From positions 1 to 12,612 of the forward strand of contig JAJAYX010000161.1 of assembly GCA_026785985.1 (NCBI GenBank): a stretch of DNA of 12,612 nt. Reading direction: 5' to 3'. The notes under the pieces were generated by a model that ran no database searches, was not told the origin of the DNA, and was given only the letters and a program-made list of their open reading frames with translations. Below, piece by piece: positions 5,500-12,612 of this stretch. Within the stretch, counting starts at the first letter, position 1; every line of letters starts with the position of its first letter. This DNA comes from Rudanella sp. Its GTDB lineage: Bacteria; Bacteroidota; Bacteroidia; Cytophagales; Spirosomataceae. A program made the position numbers and the translations under genes.

Positions 5500-7020
5500 T
5501 CAATGCTTGAAATGCCGAACGCCCGTTGTTACCATTGCCAAACCATGCTGATCGCAATAGTCAATGGAGTCTTTGTCGCGGATGGAGCCGCCCGGTTGAA
5601 TAACCGCCGTGATGCCCGCCTGTTTCGCGATTTCGACACAGTCGGGGAAGGGGAAAAACGCATCGGAAGCCATCACCGAACCGGCCAACCCGAACCCGAA
5701 CGCATGGGCTTTTTCAATGGCCTGTTTCAAGGCATCGACCCGCGATGTTTGCCCAACACCACTGGCAATCAACCGGCCTTCACGGGCCAGCACAATCGTG
5801 TTCGACTTGGTATGCTTGCACACTTTCAGGGCAAACTCCAACGCCCGAACTTCGCTTTCGGTAGGGGCTTTTTGAGTTACTACTTTGAAATCGGCACCCG
5901 TTTCGGTACGGTTGTCTTTGTCCTGCGCCAACACCCCGTTCAGAATGGTTTTGACTAATTTGGCGGGCAGTTCAACGAGTTTCCGACGGAGCAAAATCCG
6001 GTTCTTTTTAGATTGCAGCAACGCCTGCGCTTCGGGCGCAAAACCGGGCGCAATCAGAATCTCCATGAACAGTTTGTTGAGTTCTTCGGCGGTTTCCAGA
6101 TCAACGGGCCGGTTTGTGACGACCACCCCGCCAAAGGCCGAAACCGGATCGCAGGCAAGGGCGGTCAGGTAGGCTTCTTTGGGCGTGGTTGCCGTGGCCA
6201 CTCCGCAGGCATTGGTGTGCTTGATAATGGCAAAAGCTGCCGAGTCATCGCTGAACTCATCAATCAACTGAATGCAGGCATCCACATCGACTAAGTTATT
6301 GAACGACAGTTCTTTGCCATGCAGCTTATCGAACATCGCATCTAAATCGCCGTAGAACGTGGCCTGCTGATGCGGGTTCTCGCCGTAGCGCAGCGGCACA
6401 GCTTTCATAATAGGTGGCACTGCATTTATATCTATCTCTCCCCTAAAATACCTGTTAATAGTAGAATCGTAATGCGTTGTTGTAGCAAAGGCTTCTTCGG
6501 CATATCTCCGGCGGTCTGCGATCTCTGTAGATCCTTTTTTAGCCGTTAGAATATTGAACACGTCTTCGTACTGATCTCTGGACGAAACGATCAGCGTATC
6601 GGCAAAGTTTTTGGCCCCCGCCCGGATGAGCGAAATGCCCCCAATGTCGATTTTCTCAATAATGTCGTCGGCTGATGCACCCGATGCCACTGTTTCCTCG
6701 AAGGGATACAAATCCACAACCACCATGTCGATAGCCGGAATCTGGTGTTGCTGGGCCTGGGCTACGTCTTCGGGGAGGTCGCGCCGGTAGAGAATGCCCC
6801 CAAAAACGGCGGGGTGAAGGGTTTTCACGCGCCCCCCGAAAATAGACGGGTAACCAGTCAGGTTTTCAACGGGCGTTACGGGGATGCCCAACTGCTCGAT
6901 AAACGTTTGTGTGCCACCCGTCGAGTAGAGCGTAACGCCCTGTTCGTGCAACAAGCGGACAATGGGTTCGAGGCCGTCCTTGTAATAGACTGACAGCAGG
7001 GCAGAGGCTACTTTTTTCAT
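5500..7020 (-). CDS. purH: Bifunctional AICAR formyltransferase / IMP cyclohydrolase
   Basis: PurH performs the last two steps of de novo purine synthesis, formylating AICAR with 10-formyl-tetrahydrofolate and closing the ring to IMP. The N-terminal MGS-like cyclohydrolase domain spans about residues 1-150 (STGGT at 33-37, GGRVKTLHP at 62-70). The formyltransferase domain follows, with RYGENPHQ (211-218), the catalytic Lys-His pair in IIKHTNACGVA (K267/H268), DPVSAFGG (291-298) and SDAFFPFPD (452-460). It ends with the usual GVRHFKH. The ATG at 7020 gives 506 residues with the standard MKKVASALLSVYYKDG start. An open frame continues upstream to 7119, but it crosses the promoter and is not coding. 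The gene leads a minus-strand run with plsC and gatC. Confidence 0.98.
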   Translation of the reverse strand: MKKVASALLSVYYKDGLEPIVRLLHEQGVTLYSTGGTQTFIEQLGIPVTPVENLTGYPSIFGGRVKTLHPAVFGGILYRRDLPEDVAQAQQHQIPAIDMVVVDLYPFEETVASGASADDIIEKIDIGGISLIRAGAKNFADTLIVSSRDQYEDVFNILTAKKGSTEIADRRRYAEEAFATTTHYDSTINRYFRGEIDINAVPPIMKAVPLRYGENPHQQATFYGDLDAMFDKLHGKELSFNNLVDVDACIQLIDEFSDDSAAFAIIKHTNACGVATATTPKEAYLTALACDPVSAFGGVVVTNRPVDLETAEELNKLFMEILIAPGFAPEAQALLQSKKNRILLRRKLVELPAKLVKTILNGVLAQDKDNRTETGADFKVVTQKAPTESEVRALEFALKVCKHTKSNTIVLAREGRLIASGVGQTSRVDALKQAIEKAHAFGFGLAGSVMASDAFFPFPDCVEIAKQAGITAVIQPGGSIRDKDSIDYCDQHGLAMVTTGVRHFKH

Positions 7021-7044
7021 TGAAACGAATAATGGAGAATGCGG

Positions 7045-7075
7045 CAAAGATAAGCCCCCTGCACCGACAAGCCAA
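7045..7075 (-). promoter_or_regulatory. Bacteroidota-type promoter of purH
   Basis: In the transcribed direction, TTG (complement of 7073-7075) is followed after exactly 20 bases by TATCTTTG (complement of 7045-7052), a full match to the -33/-7 consensus. The purH ATG begins 24 bases after the -7 element, leaving a leader of roughly 20 nt. Confidence 0.8.
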
Positions 7076-7084
7076 CCGGGGCCG

Positions 7085-7092
7085 TATCTTTG
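7085..7092 (+). promoter_or_regulatory. Bacteroidota -7 element of the flippase gene
   Basis: TATCTTTG matches the TAnnTTTG consensus fully and lies 26 bases before the flippase ATG at 7119. No TTG is found 19-20 bases upstream, so it may be weaker than, or dependent on a factor shared with, the divergent purH promoter. Confidence 0.65.
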
Positions 7093-7118
7093 CCGCAATT
7101 GGTGCAACAAACCGTTCA

Positions 7119-8648
7119 ATGAGTACTTTTAAGAAACTTGCCAGCGACACCGCCCTGTATGGTCTCAGCACCATTCTGGCCCGGTCTATCAACTTCGCGC
7201 TGGCTCCCATTCAAACCTACGCTTTTCAGAAACCCTCCGAACTGGCTTCCAATGTAACGCTATATGCCTGGATTGGGGTATTGATGGCTATTTATACCCT
7301 GGGATTAGAAACGGCATTTTTCCGGTTTGCCGCTCGCAATGCGGGTGAAGACGGGGCTGAGGAGCGCGAAAAAATATTTAGCCGTACTACAAGTATCGTA
7401 CTGATAGCCAGCCTATTGCCAACGACCCTAATTGTAATTTTTGCCCATCAGATCGCGCAGTTACTGGATTATCCTGGTCAGGAGCAGTTCATTACATGGT
7501 CGGCCCTGCTGTTAGCGATTGATGCTGTTGTGGCTATTCCGTTCGCCCGTTTGCGGGTCGAGAACAAGGCCAGGCGATTTATACGGGCTAAAGTCATCAA
7601 CATCCTGCTCAACGTGACGCTGTGTACGTTTTTCATTGTCATCTGCAAAGACATTTCCGAAGGCGATTACCTGCCCGCCCTACAACCATTGGCCTCGTTC
7701 ATTTACCGCCCCGAAATCGGCCCAGGCTATATTTTGCTGGCCAACCTGCTAGCCAATGGCCTCTATTTTCTGATTCTGCGCGATGCGTTTGCTGGTTTCC
7801 GGTTCACGTTCCAGTGGCCCGTGGTGCAAACCCTGCTGATTTATTCGTTTCCGATTATGCTCACCAGCCTTTCGGGCGTGGTCAATCAACTCACCGACCG
7901 GCTGTTGCTCCGCCATTTCCTGCCCGAAGGCTTTTATCCGGGTTTTACCTCCGAAGACGCACTGGGAATTTATGGTAACTGCCTGAAGCTGTCAATCTTT
8001 ATGGCGCTGGCTGTCAACTCGTTCAAGTTTGCGGCTGACCCGTTCTTTTTTAGCCGGGCCGAGGACAAAAACTCCCCCAAACTGCTGGCTGAAGTCACGA
8101 AATGGTTCGTAATTGTCTGCGTGGTTTTGTGGGTCGGCATCAGCCTGAACCTCGATGTTGTGGGTCTCCTGTTGCGGTCGCCAAAATACCGGACTGGGCT
8201 GGGTGTGGTGCCGATTTTGCTCCTGGCCAACCTGTTTTTAGGCGTTTATTACAATATTTCGTTCTGGTTCAAACTGAGCGACAAGACCAAATACGGCACG
8301 TTGATCACGGTGGTTGGGGCGGTGATAACAGTGGTGCTCAACATTGTGTTGATTCCAAAAATAGGCTACATGGGCTGTGCCTGGGCCTTTTTAGTATCGA
8401 CGCTGGCAATGACGGTGCTCTGCTACTGGTTGGGCGAGCAGCATTACCCGGTGCCGTATCACGTTGGGTCGGCCCTTTTTTATATCGGGAGCGCGGCCCT
8501 GCTGATTTACGGAACCAGCCTTGTTAAAATACCGAACCTCTGGGTGTCGGTGCCGTATCACCTCGGACTGTTTGCCCTTTATCTGGGAGTGATTGCCGTG
8601 GTGGAGCGCGACACGGTGAAAATGGCGTTGAAGCGGATCAGGAAGTAA
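7119..8648 (+). CDS. Polysaccharide/lipid-linked oligosaccharide flippase (MATE/PST superfamily, Wzx-like)
   Basis: This 509-residue polytopic membrane protein has about 12-14 hydrophobic helices spread over its whole length. The N-terminus (KLASDTALYGLSTILARSIN) and the following helix pattern resemble Polysacc_synt/MATE-type flippases that move lipid-linked saccharides across the inner membrane for envelope polysaccharide assembly. The substrate cannot be told from the sequence. I chose the ATG at 7119 because the frame upstream, open from 7020, runs through the -7 element and would add 33 non-hydrophobic residues. It is transcribed divergently from purH. No glycosyltransferases or polymerase accompany it, so it is not part of a visible polysaccharide locus. 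The ABC exporter gene begins 101 bp downstream. Confidence 0.85.
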   Translation: MSTFKKLASDTALYGLSTILARSINFALAPIQTYAFQKPSELASNVTLYAWIGVLMAIYTLGLETAFFRFAARNAGEDGAEEREKIFSRTTSIVLIASLLPTTLIVIFAHQIAQLLDYPGQEQFITWSALLLAIDAVVAIPFARLRVENKARRFIRAKVINILLNVTLCTFFIVICKDISEGDYLPALQPLASFIYRPEIGPGYILLANLLANGLYFLILRDAFAGFRFTFQWPVVQTLLIYSFPIMLTSLSGVVNQLTDRLLLRHFLPEGFYPGFTSEDALGIYGNCLKLSIFMALAVNSFKFAADPFFFSRAEDKNSPKLLAEVTKWFVIVCVVLWVGISLNLDVVGLLLRSPKYRTGLGVVPILLLANLFLGVYYNISFWFKLSDKTKYGTLITVVGAVITVVLNIVLIPKIGYMGCAWAFLVSTLAMTVLCYWLGEQHYPVPYHVGSALFYIGSAALLIYGTSLVKIPNLWVSVPYHLGLFALYLGVIAVVERDTVKMALKRIRK

Positions 8649-8749
8649 GCGTTGTTTTTGACCCGTCCCGACCCAAAACGCACCTTTTTTTGTTGCCTTG
8701 AAAAACCGGGCCTGACAAACGGCTCCGCCCCTTTTCCACCGAATCGTTT
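8649..8749 (+). other. Flippase-ABC exporter intergenic gap
   Basis: The 101-bp gap starts with an imperfect GCGTT/AACGC-flanked stem that is followed, after ACC, by a run of seven T (about 8684-8690), which could be a weak terminator. I found no match to the TAnnTTTG promoter consensus before the next start, so read-through from the flippase is possible. Confidence 0.3.
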
Positions 8750-10534
8750 ATGCAACTATTGTACAGTTATTTACGCCGTTATTGGGGGTTGCTGGCCCTT
8801 GCCCTGCTGCTGGCAGCCATCAACCAGATTTTCTCCCTGCTCGACCCTTATATTTTTCGCAAAATCATCGATCAGTACGTGGTGAAACCCGGCGCGGATT
8901 CGCCCGGTACGCTGCGCGATATTAATTTCTGGGACTTCCTGAAAAATGGCGCGGGTATTCTGATTCTGCAGGCCCTTGGTGTGGCAATGGTGAGCCGCAT
9001 TGCCAAGAATTTTCAGGACTATTATGTCAACGTGATCACCCAGCGGTTGGGGGCGCGGCTCTACACCGACGGCCTGCGTCACTCCCTCGAATTGCCCTAC
9101 CAGGTGTTTGAAGATCAGCGGTCAGGCGAGACATTGGGAAAGTTGCAAAAGGTGCGGTCGGACGTGGAGAAGCTGATTCAATCGTTTGTAAATGTGCTGT
9201 TTACGTCGGTGGTGGGCATTATTTTTGTGATGTGGTATGCCGCCACCGTTTATTGGCCCATTGCCCCGGCCTACTTCCTGACCATTCCGTTGCTGGGGTT
9301 TGTGAGTTCGCTGTTAAGCAAGAAAATCAAGGTTGTGCAAAAGAATATTGTGGCCGAAACCACTGCGCTGGCTGGTTCCACTACCGAAAGTTTACGCAAC
9401 ATCGAACTGGTGAAAAGCCTTGGTTTGGCGCAACAGGAAACCGAACGCCTGAACGCTACAACGACGAAAATCCTGAAACTCGAACTCAAAAAAGTACGGT
9501 ATATCCGGTCGCTGTCGTTCATCCAGGGCACGTTTGTGAACCTCCTTCGCAACGCGATCATGCTGCTGATGCTGTTCCTGGTGGTGCGGGGCCAGATCAC
9601 GGTGGGTGAGTTTTTCTCGCTGTTTATTTACTCGTTCGCCATTTTCGGCCCCTTGCAGGAGTTAGGAAACATCATCAATATCTACCGCGAAACCGAGGCA
9701 TCTTTGGCTAATTTCCAACAGATTCTGGATACTCCCCGCGATATGCAACCGGCCCATCCACAGCCCGTTGGCGAGATCAAAACGCTCGCGTTCGACGATG
9801 TCCGATTCAAACACCTCACGGCGGCAACCCCAGCTTTGGACGGTATCACGTTCAAGGCGAAAGTAGGCGAAACAATCGCGTTTGTTGGCCCCAGCGGGTC
9901 GGGGAAAACCACGTTGGTGAAGTTGCTGGTGGGTTTATACAAGCCCCTGCGCGGTCAGATTCTGTATAATGACATCCCTGGTTCCGAGGTGAATTTGGAC
10001 GAGCTTCGGGAGCAAATCGGCTTTGTGACGCAGGATACGCAGCTTTTTGCGGGCACCATCCGCGAAAACCTCCGCTTTGTGGCCCCCAACGCCACCGACG
10101 AAGAATGCCTGACCGCCCTGAAACAGGCAGCCGCTCATTCGCTGCTGTCCCGCGCTCCGCAGGGTCTCGACACGGTAATCGGCGAAGGGGGCGTGAAGGT
10201 TTCCGGGGGCGAAAAACAACGCCTGAGCATTGCCCGCGCCCTGCTTCGCAAACCAGCATTGCTGGTGTTCGATGAGGCAACGTCGGCATTGGATTCGCTG
10301 ACGGAGGAGGAAATTACCCGGACAGTACGGCAGTTATCGGGGTCGCGGCAGCACATCACCATTCTGATTGCCCACCGCCTAAGCACTATTCTCCACGCCG
10401 ACCATATCTTTGTGCTGGAACAGGGTCACGTAGCCGAGCAGGGTCGCCATGAGGAACTTTTAGACCAAAAAGGGCTCTACTACGCTATGTGGCGGCAACA
10501 AATTGGCGAACGTAAAGAGCTGGTAGCCGCGTAG
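8750..10534 (+). CDS. ABC exporter half-transporter (fused permease and ATPase)
   Basis: This 594-residue protein has the layout of an MsbA-like half-transporter that works as a homodimer or heterodimer: an exporter-type membrane domain (about residues 1-310, first helix about 12-34) followed by a nucleotide-binding domain (about 340-580). The ATPase motifs are all intact: Walker A GPSGSGKTT (380-388), Q-loop VTQDTQ, signature VSGGEKQR (484-491), Walker B and D-loop LLVFDEATSALD (D508, E509) and H-loop AHRLST (H542). It follows the flippase on the same strand. Lipid A, lipids, peptides and drugs are all possible cargos; the nearby flippase only hints at an envelope role. It differs from the exporter at the window start, which is paired with an HlyD-type adaptor. 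Confidence 0.92.
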   Translation: MQLLYSYLRRYWGLLALALLLAAINQIFSLLDPYIFRKIIDQYVVKPGADSPGTLRDINFWDFLKNGAGILILQALGVAMVSRIAKNFQDYYVNVITQRLGARLYTDGLRHSLELPYQVFEDQRSGETLGKLQKVRSDVEKLIQSFVNVLFTSVVGIIFVMWYAATVYWPIAPAYFLTIPLLGFVSSLLSKKIKVVQKNIVAETTALAGSTTESLRNIELVKSLGLAQQETERLNATTTKILKLELKKVRYIRSLSFIQGTFVNLLRNAIMLLMLFLVVRGQITVGEFFSLFIYSFAIFGPLQELGNIINIYRETEASLANFQQILDTPRDMQPAHPQPVGEIKTLAFDDVRFKHLTAATPALDGITFKAKVGETIAFVGPSGSGKTTLVKLLVGLYKPLRGQILYNDIPGSEVNLDELREQIGFVTQDTQLFAGTIRENLRFVAPNATDEECLTALKQAAAHSLLSRAPQGLDTVIGEGGVKVSGGEKQRLSIARALLRKPALLVFDEATSALDSLTEEEITRTVRQLSGSRQHITILIAHRLSTILHADHIFVLEQGHVAEQGRHEELLDQKGLYYAMWRQQIGERKELVAA

Positions 10535-10612
10535 TTACCAATCAAAACCATGACCGTCAATAGTAAAAATTTACTTTTTCATTCTTCCGATACAAAACAA
10601 TACTCCCAACTT

Positions 10613-12013
10613 ATGTTACGCTACCTCATTGGCACGGCCTTCGCTGCCATCTTTATGTTAAGCAGTTTTTTGGTGGCTGAAAAGCCCGCAGCCAAAACCG
10701 CCCGCGAAAATTACCAGACCTATTGTGCCTCTTGCCACGGCGAAAAAGTCGAGGCTTTTGTGGATCGTAAATGGAAACATGGCAACGCCAAAAGCGACCT
10801 GGTTGCCAGCATCACCAACGGCTATCCCGATCTAGGAATGCCAACGTGGAAAGCGGTTTTGTCGGAAAAAGAAACGAGCGACCTGGCCGACCTGATCCTG
10901 GAAAGCCTGAAAGATGTGGACAAATACAAGTTCGCCAGCAAACCAACATCCAACGTGTTTTCGTCGGAGGGGCAAACGGTGAAGTTAGACACGGTGGCTT
11001 CGGGGATGAAATCACCCTGGGGTATGGCATTCCTACCCGATGGCGATATGCTCGTGACCGACCGCAATGGCGAGGTGTATCGGGTGGGTAAAGGCGGTCA
11101 GAAAACGATGGTATCGGGTGGGCCAACGCCCGTTGTCGAAGGACAGGGAGGCCTGTTAGACGTGGCTCTGCACCCCGATTTTGCCCAGAATGGACTGGTC
11201 TATATGTCATATTCGGCTATGAAAATGGAGGGCGACCAAAAGCTTTCGACCACGGCAGTGGTGCGGGCTAAACTGGCGGGCAATGCCTTGACAGAACAGA
11301 AAGTTATTTTTGAAGCCCTTCCCTACGCCAAAACCCGCCACCATTATGGGTCACGTCTGCAATTCGACAAGCAGGGTTTCCTGTATATATCGGTGGGCGA
11401 CCGGGGTAGTGAGCAGATTAACCCGCAGTTTCTGAACCGCGATGCCGGTAAAGTTCACCGCATCCACGACGATGGCCGGATTCCTGCCGACAACCCATTC
11501 GTGGGCAAAGGCTATGCCCACGGCTCCGTTTATTCGTATGGCCACCGGAATCCGCAGGGTATGACCCGCAACCCACAAACCGGGGAGATCTGGACCGATG
11601 AACACGGCCCACGCGGGGGTGACGAGGTAAACATTATCAAAAAAGGAGCCAACTACGGCTGGCCGGTGATTTGCTACGGCATCAATTACGACGGTAAACC
11701 GATCACCAACCTGACCGCCAAAGAAGGCATGGAGCAACCGCTAACCTATTGGCTTCCATCCATCGGGCCATCGGGAATGGCGTTTGTGGAAGGTAACAAA
11801 TATCCGGGCTGGAAAGGCAACCTGCTGGTCGGCTCTCTGCGGTTTCAGTACCTGAACCGCTGTGTGCTGGAAGGCAATAAGGTGGTGAAAGAAGAAAACC
11901 TGTTGAAGAACATCGGTCGCCTTCGGAACGTGAAAATGGGGCCTGATGGCTATATCTATGTGTCGGTGGAAGAGCCCGGCTATTTATTCCGGCTGATGCC
12001 TGTGAATCAGTAA
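10613..12013 (+). CDS. Secreted cytochrome c / PQQ-dependent sugar dehydrogenase fusion
   Basis: This 466-residue protein begins with a signal peptide (hydrophobic at about 4-22). A small class I-like cytochrome c domain follows, with heme motif CASCH (residues 38-42) and likely distal ligand M76 in LGMPTW. From about residue 124 there is a six-bladed propeller of the glucose/sorbosone (soluble aldose) dehydrogenase family: SPWGMAFLPDG (134-144), HHYGSRLQFD (243-252), YSYGHRNPQG (307-316), DEHGPRGGDE (329-338) and ANYGWP (346-351). It should oxidise aldoses in the periplasm with PQQ and pass electrons to its own heme. I chose the ATG at 10613 because it directly precedes the signal peptide; an in-frame ATG at 10550 adds a polar stretch. 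No PQQ synthesis genes are present, so the cofactor source is unknown. Confidence 0.9.
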   Translation: MLRYLIGTAFAAIFMLSSFLVAEKPAAKTARENYQTYCASCHGEKVEAFVDRKWKHGNAKSDLVASITNGYPDLGMPTWKAVLSEKETSDLADLILESLKDVDKYKFASKPTSNVFSSEGQTVKLDTVASGMKSPWGMAFLPDGDMLVTDRNGEVYRVGKGGQKTMVSGGPTPVVEGQGGLLDVALHPDFAQNGLVYMSYSAMKMEGDQKLSTTAVVRAKLAGNALTEQKVIFEALPYAKTRHHYGSRLQFDKQGFLYISVGDRGSEQINPQFLNRDAGKVHRIHDDGRIPADNPFVGKGYAHGSVYSYGHRNPQGMTRNPQTGEIWTDEHGPRGGDEVNIIKKGANYGWPVICYGINYDGKPITNLTAKEGMEQPLTYWLPSIGPSGMAFVEGNKYPGWKGNLLVGSLRFQYLNRCVLEGNKVVKEENLLKNIGRLRNVKMGPDGYIYVSVEEPGYLFRLMPVNQ

Positions 12014-12030
12014 TAAACGCAACTGCCGCC

Positions 12031-12060
12031 AAAACGCCGGACTTGAAAGTCCGGCGTTTT
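12031..12060 (+). terminator. Strong intrinsic terminator after the sugar dehydrogenase
   Basis: CGCCGGACTT (12035-12044) pairs perfectly with AAGTCCGGCG (12047-12056), extended by AAAA before and TTTT after; the realistic loop is TGAA. The T-run continues to 12061. It lies 18 bases after the dehydrogenase stop and is the best terminator in the window. Confidence 0.92.
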
Positions 12061-12072
12061 TGTGTATTTTTG
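12043..12072 (+). promoter_or_regulatory. Bacteroidota-type promoter of the Uma2 gene, overlapping the terminator
   Basis: TTG (12043-12045), 19 bases, then TATTTTTG (12065-12072) is a full match to the TTG / TAnnTTTG consensus. The TTG lies in the loop region of the upstream terminator hairpin. The Uma2 ATG follows 22 bases after the -7 element. Confidence 0.7.
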
Positions 12073-12094
12073 ACTGACTCAGCTACACAATACC

Positions 12095-12612
12095 ATGCAG
12101 ACTCTGCTCGAATCGAAACCAGCTACTCACGACTACGGAACGCCCCTGTACGCGGGTTGCCGAATGGAAAAAGATGACTTCCTGCGCTGGGAGTCCGACG
12201 ACAACTATGTGTATGAATTCAACGATGGCATTCTTGAATCCACTATCGGCATGAGGCAGAACGAGAGTTATCTGTTCACGAACCTTGAGAATCAGTTTAT
12301 TCGGACAGCCATCTTTCAGAATGGAGGCCGATTGAGAGCCGAATTGGAGATATGGCTCACTCCCAAACAAATGCGCCGACCTGATGTATCGTTCTTCACG
12401 AGTGATCAAATTCAGCAGATGCACACAGGTACAGCAGTAGTGTCCAATTTTGTGGTTGAGTTTGGCTCAGAAAGTGATAGTGAGTTGAAAAGCATCACCA
12501 AGCGACACGAGTATTTCGATGCCGGGGTGCAGGTTGTCTGGTGGGTTTTCCCGACGTATAAAGAGGTTTTTGTTTATACCTCACCCAAAACCGTCACGAT
12601 CTGCACCGACGA
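12095..12612 (+). CDS. Uma2-family (DUF820) PD-(D/E)xK nuclease-like protein, 3' end cut off
   Basis: The frame stays open for 172 codons to the window edge, so the C-terminus is missing by roughly a few dozen residues. It shows the Uma2 layout: an N-terminal FLRWE...YEFNDG region (29-45), RRPDVSFF (94-101), VVEFGSESDSE (120-130), K136 and Y140 before DAGVQVVWWVFP (142-153). D97, E122 and K136 are the likely PD-(D/E)xK active-site residues. The family is often annotated as putative restriction endonuclease, but its cellular role is not established. The serine-rich VEF-GSES segment deviates from the common VEVLSPS form, and the His usual near residue 56 appears to be Asn. I preferred the ATG at 12095 over 12164 because it fits the promoter upstream. 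It looks like a single-gene unit. Confidence 0.85.
   Translation, partial: MQTLLESKPATHDYGTPLYAGCRMEKDDFLRWESDDNYVYEFNDGILESTIGMRQNESYLFTNLENQFIRTAIFQNGGRLRAELEIWLTPKQMRRPDVSFFTSDQIQQMHTGTAVVSNFVVEFGSESDSELKSITKRHEYFDAGVQVVWWVFPTYKEVFVYTSPKTVTICTD

Larger units (their letters stand above)
7040..7097. repeat. Perfect 13-bp inverted repeat holding both divergent -7 elements
   Basis: TGCGGCAAAGATA (7040-7052) is the exact reverse complement of TATCTTTGCCGCA (7085-7097), with 32 bp between. Each arm contains one TATCTTTG promoter element, facing outward: left arm toward purH, right arm toward the flippase. Confidence 0.9.

Noticed and set aside
7020..7119. Overlapping open extensions of both purH and the flippase into their shared upstream region
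   Set aside because: Both extensions cross the divergent -7 elements and add non-conserved residues. The standard PurH N-terminus starts at 7020 and the first membrane-proximal residues of the flippase at 7119.
10562..10579. AGTAAA-AA-TTTACT palindrome with a TACTTTTT box before the sugar dehydrogenase
   Set aside because: The box lacks the final G and has ATG rather than TTG 19 bases upstream; the palindrome is purely AT-rich and short. It is too weak to call a promoter or operator.
10550..10612. In-frame upstream ATG for the sugar dehydrogenase, adding 21 residues
   Set aside because: The added residues are polar and would bury the signal peptide; the ATG at 10613 gives a normal signal sequence at the N-terminus.
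7119..12013. Flippase, ABC exporter and sugar dehydrogenase as a dedicated polysaccharide or defence system
   Set aside because: They share only strand and loose spacing (101 and 78 bp gaps). No glycosyltransferase, polymerase, toxin, nuclease or other system component is present, so a joint function cannot be supported.
1..12612. CRISPR arrays, tRNA or rRNA genes, insertion sequences, phage genes
   Set aside because: I read for regularly spaced repeats, clover-leaf sequences, transposase motifs and phage genes on both strands and found none; a tRNA or covariance-model scan was not possible here.

Overview
The window looks like a chromosomal segment of a Bacteroidota bacterium, most likely a Cytophagales (Spirosoma-like) species. 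The grounds are Bacteroidota-type promoters (TTG, 19-20 bases, TAnnTTTG), weak or absent Shine-Dalgarno sequences, the protein sequence character, moderate GC content, and an ABC exporter followed directly by an HlyD-type adaptor. The genus is an inference. No tRNA, rRNA, CRISPR array, insertion sequence or prophage gene was seen.

Layout. (1) 1-1964, + strand: the 3' end of a secretion ABC transporter, overlapping by one base an HlyD-family adaptor; together they form most of a type I export system that begins upstream. (2) 1954-2454, - strand: a zinc-ribbon NUDIX hydrolase, convergent with the adaptor. (3) 2594-4364, + strand: a tight operon of ruvX, def and an omega-amidase-type nitrilase. 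(4) 4385-7020, - strand: purH, plsC, gatC, a housekeeping run for purine synthesis, phospholipid synthesis and Gln-tRNA amidation. It meets the nitrilase tail to tail in a long hairpin that encodes the last residues of both proteins. (5) 7119-12013, + strand: an MATE/PST-type polysaccharide flippase, a complete ABC half-exporter, and a secreted cytochrome c / PQQ sugar dehydrogenase fusion closed by a strong terminator. (6) 12095 to the end: a Uma2-family nuclease-like gene cut by the window edge, with its own promoter overlapping the preceding terminator.

Most genes are ordinary housekeeping or envelope genes, and I see no convincing undescribed multi-gene system. The more interesting signals lie in the junctions. 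The divergent purH/flippase promoters are set in a perfect 13-bp inverted repeat. A promoter element with a conserved downstream extension occurs three times. A terminator hairpin has the next gene's -33 element in its loop. A palindrome makes two convergent genes end in the same Met-Glu-Leu-stop. A 13-bp tandem duplication at the def/nitrilase boundary appears to have separated two formerly overlapping genes. A 9-base C tract sits inside plsC.
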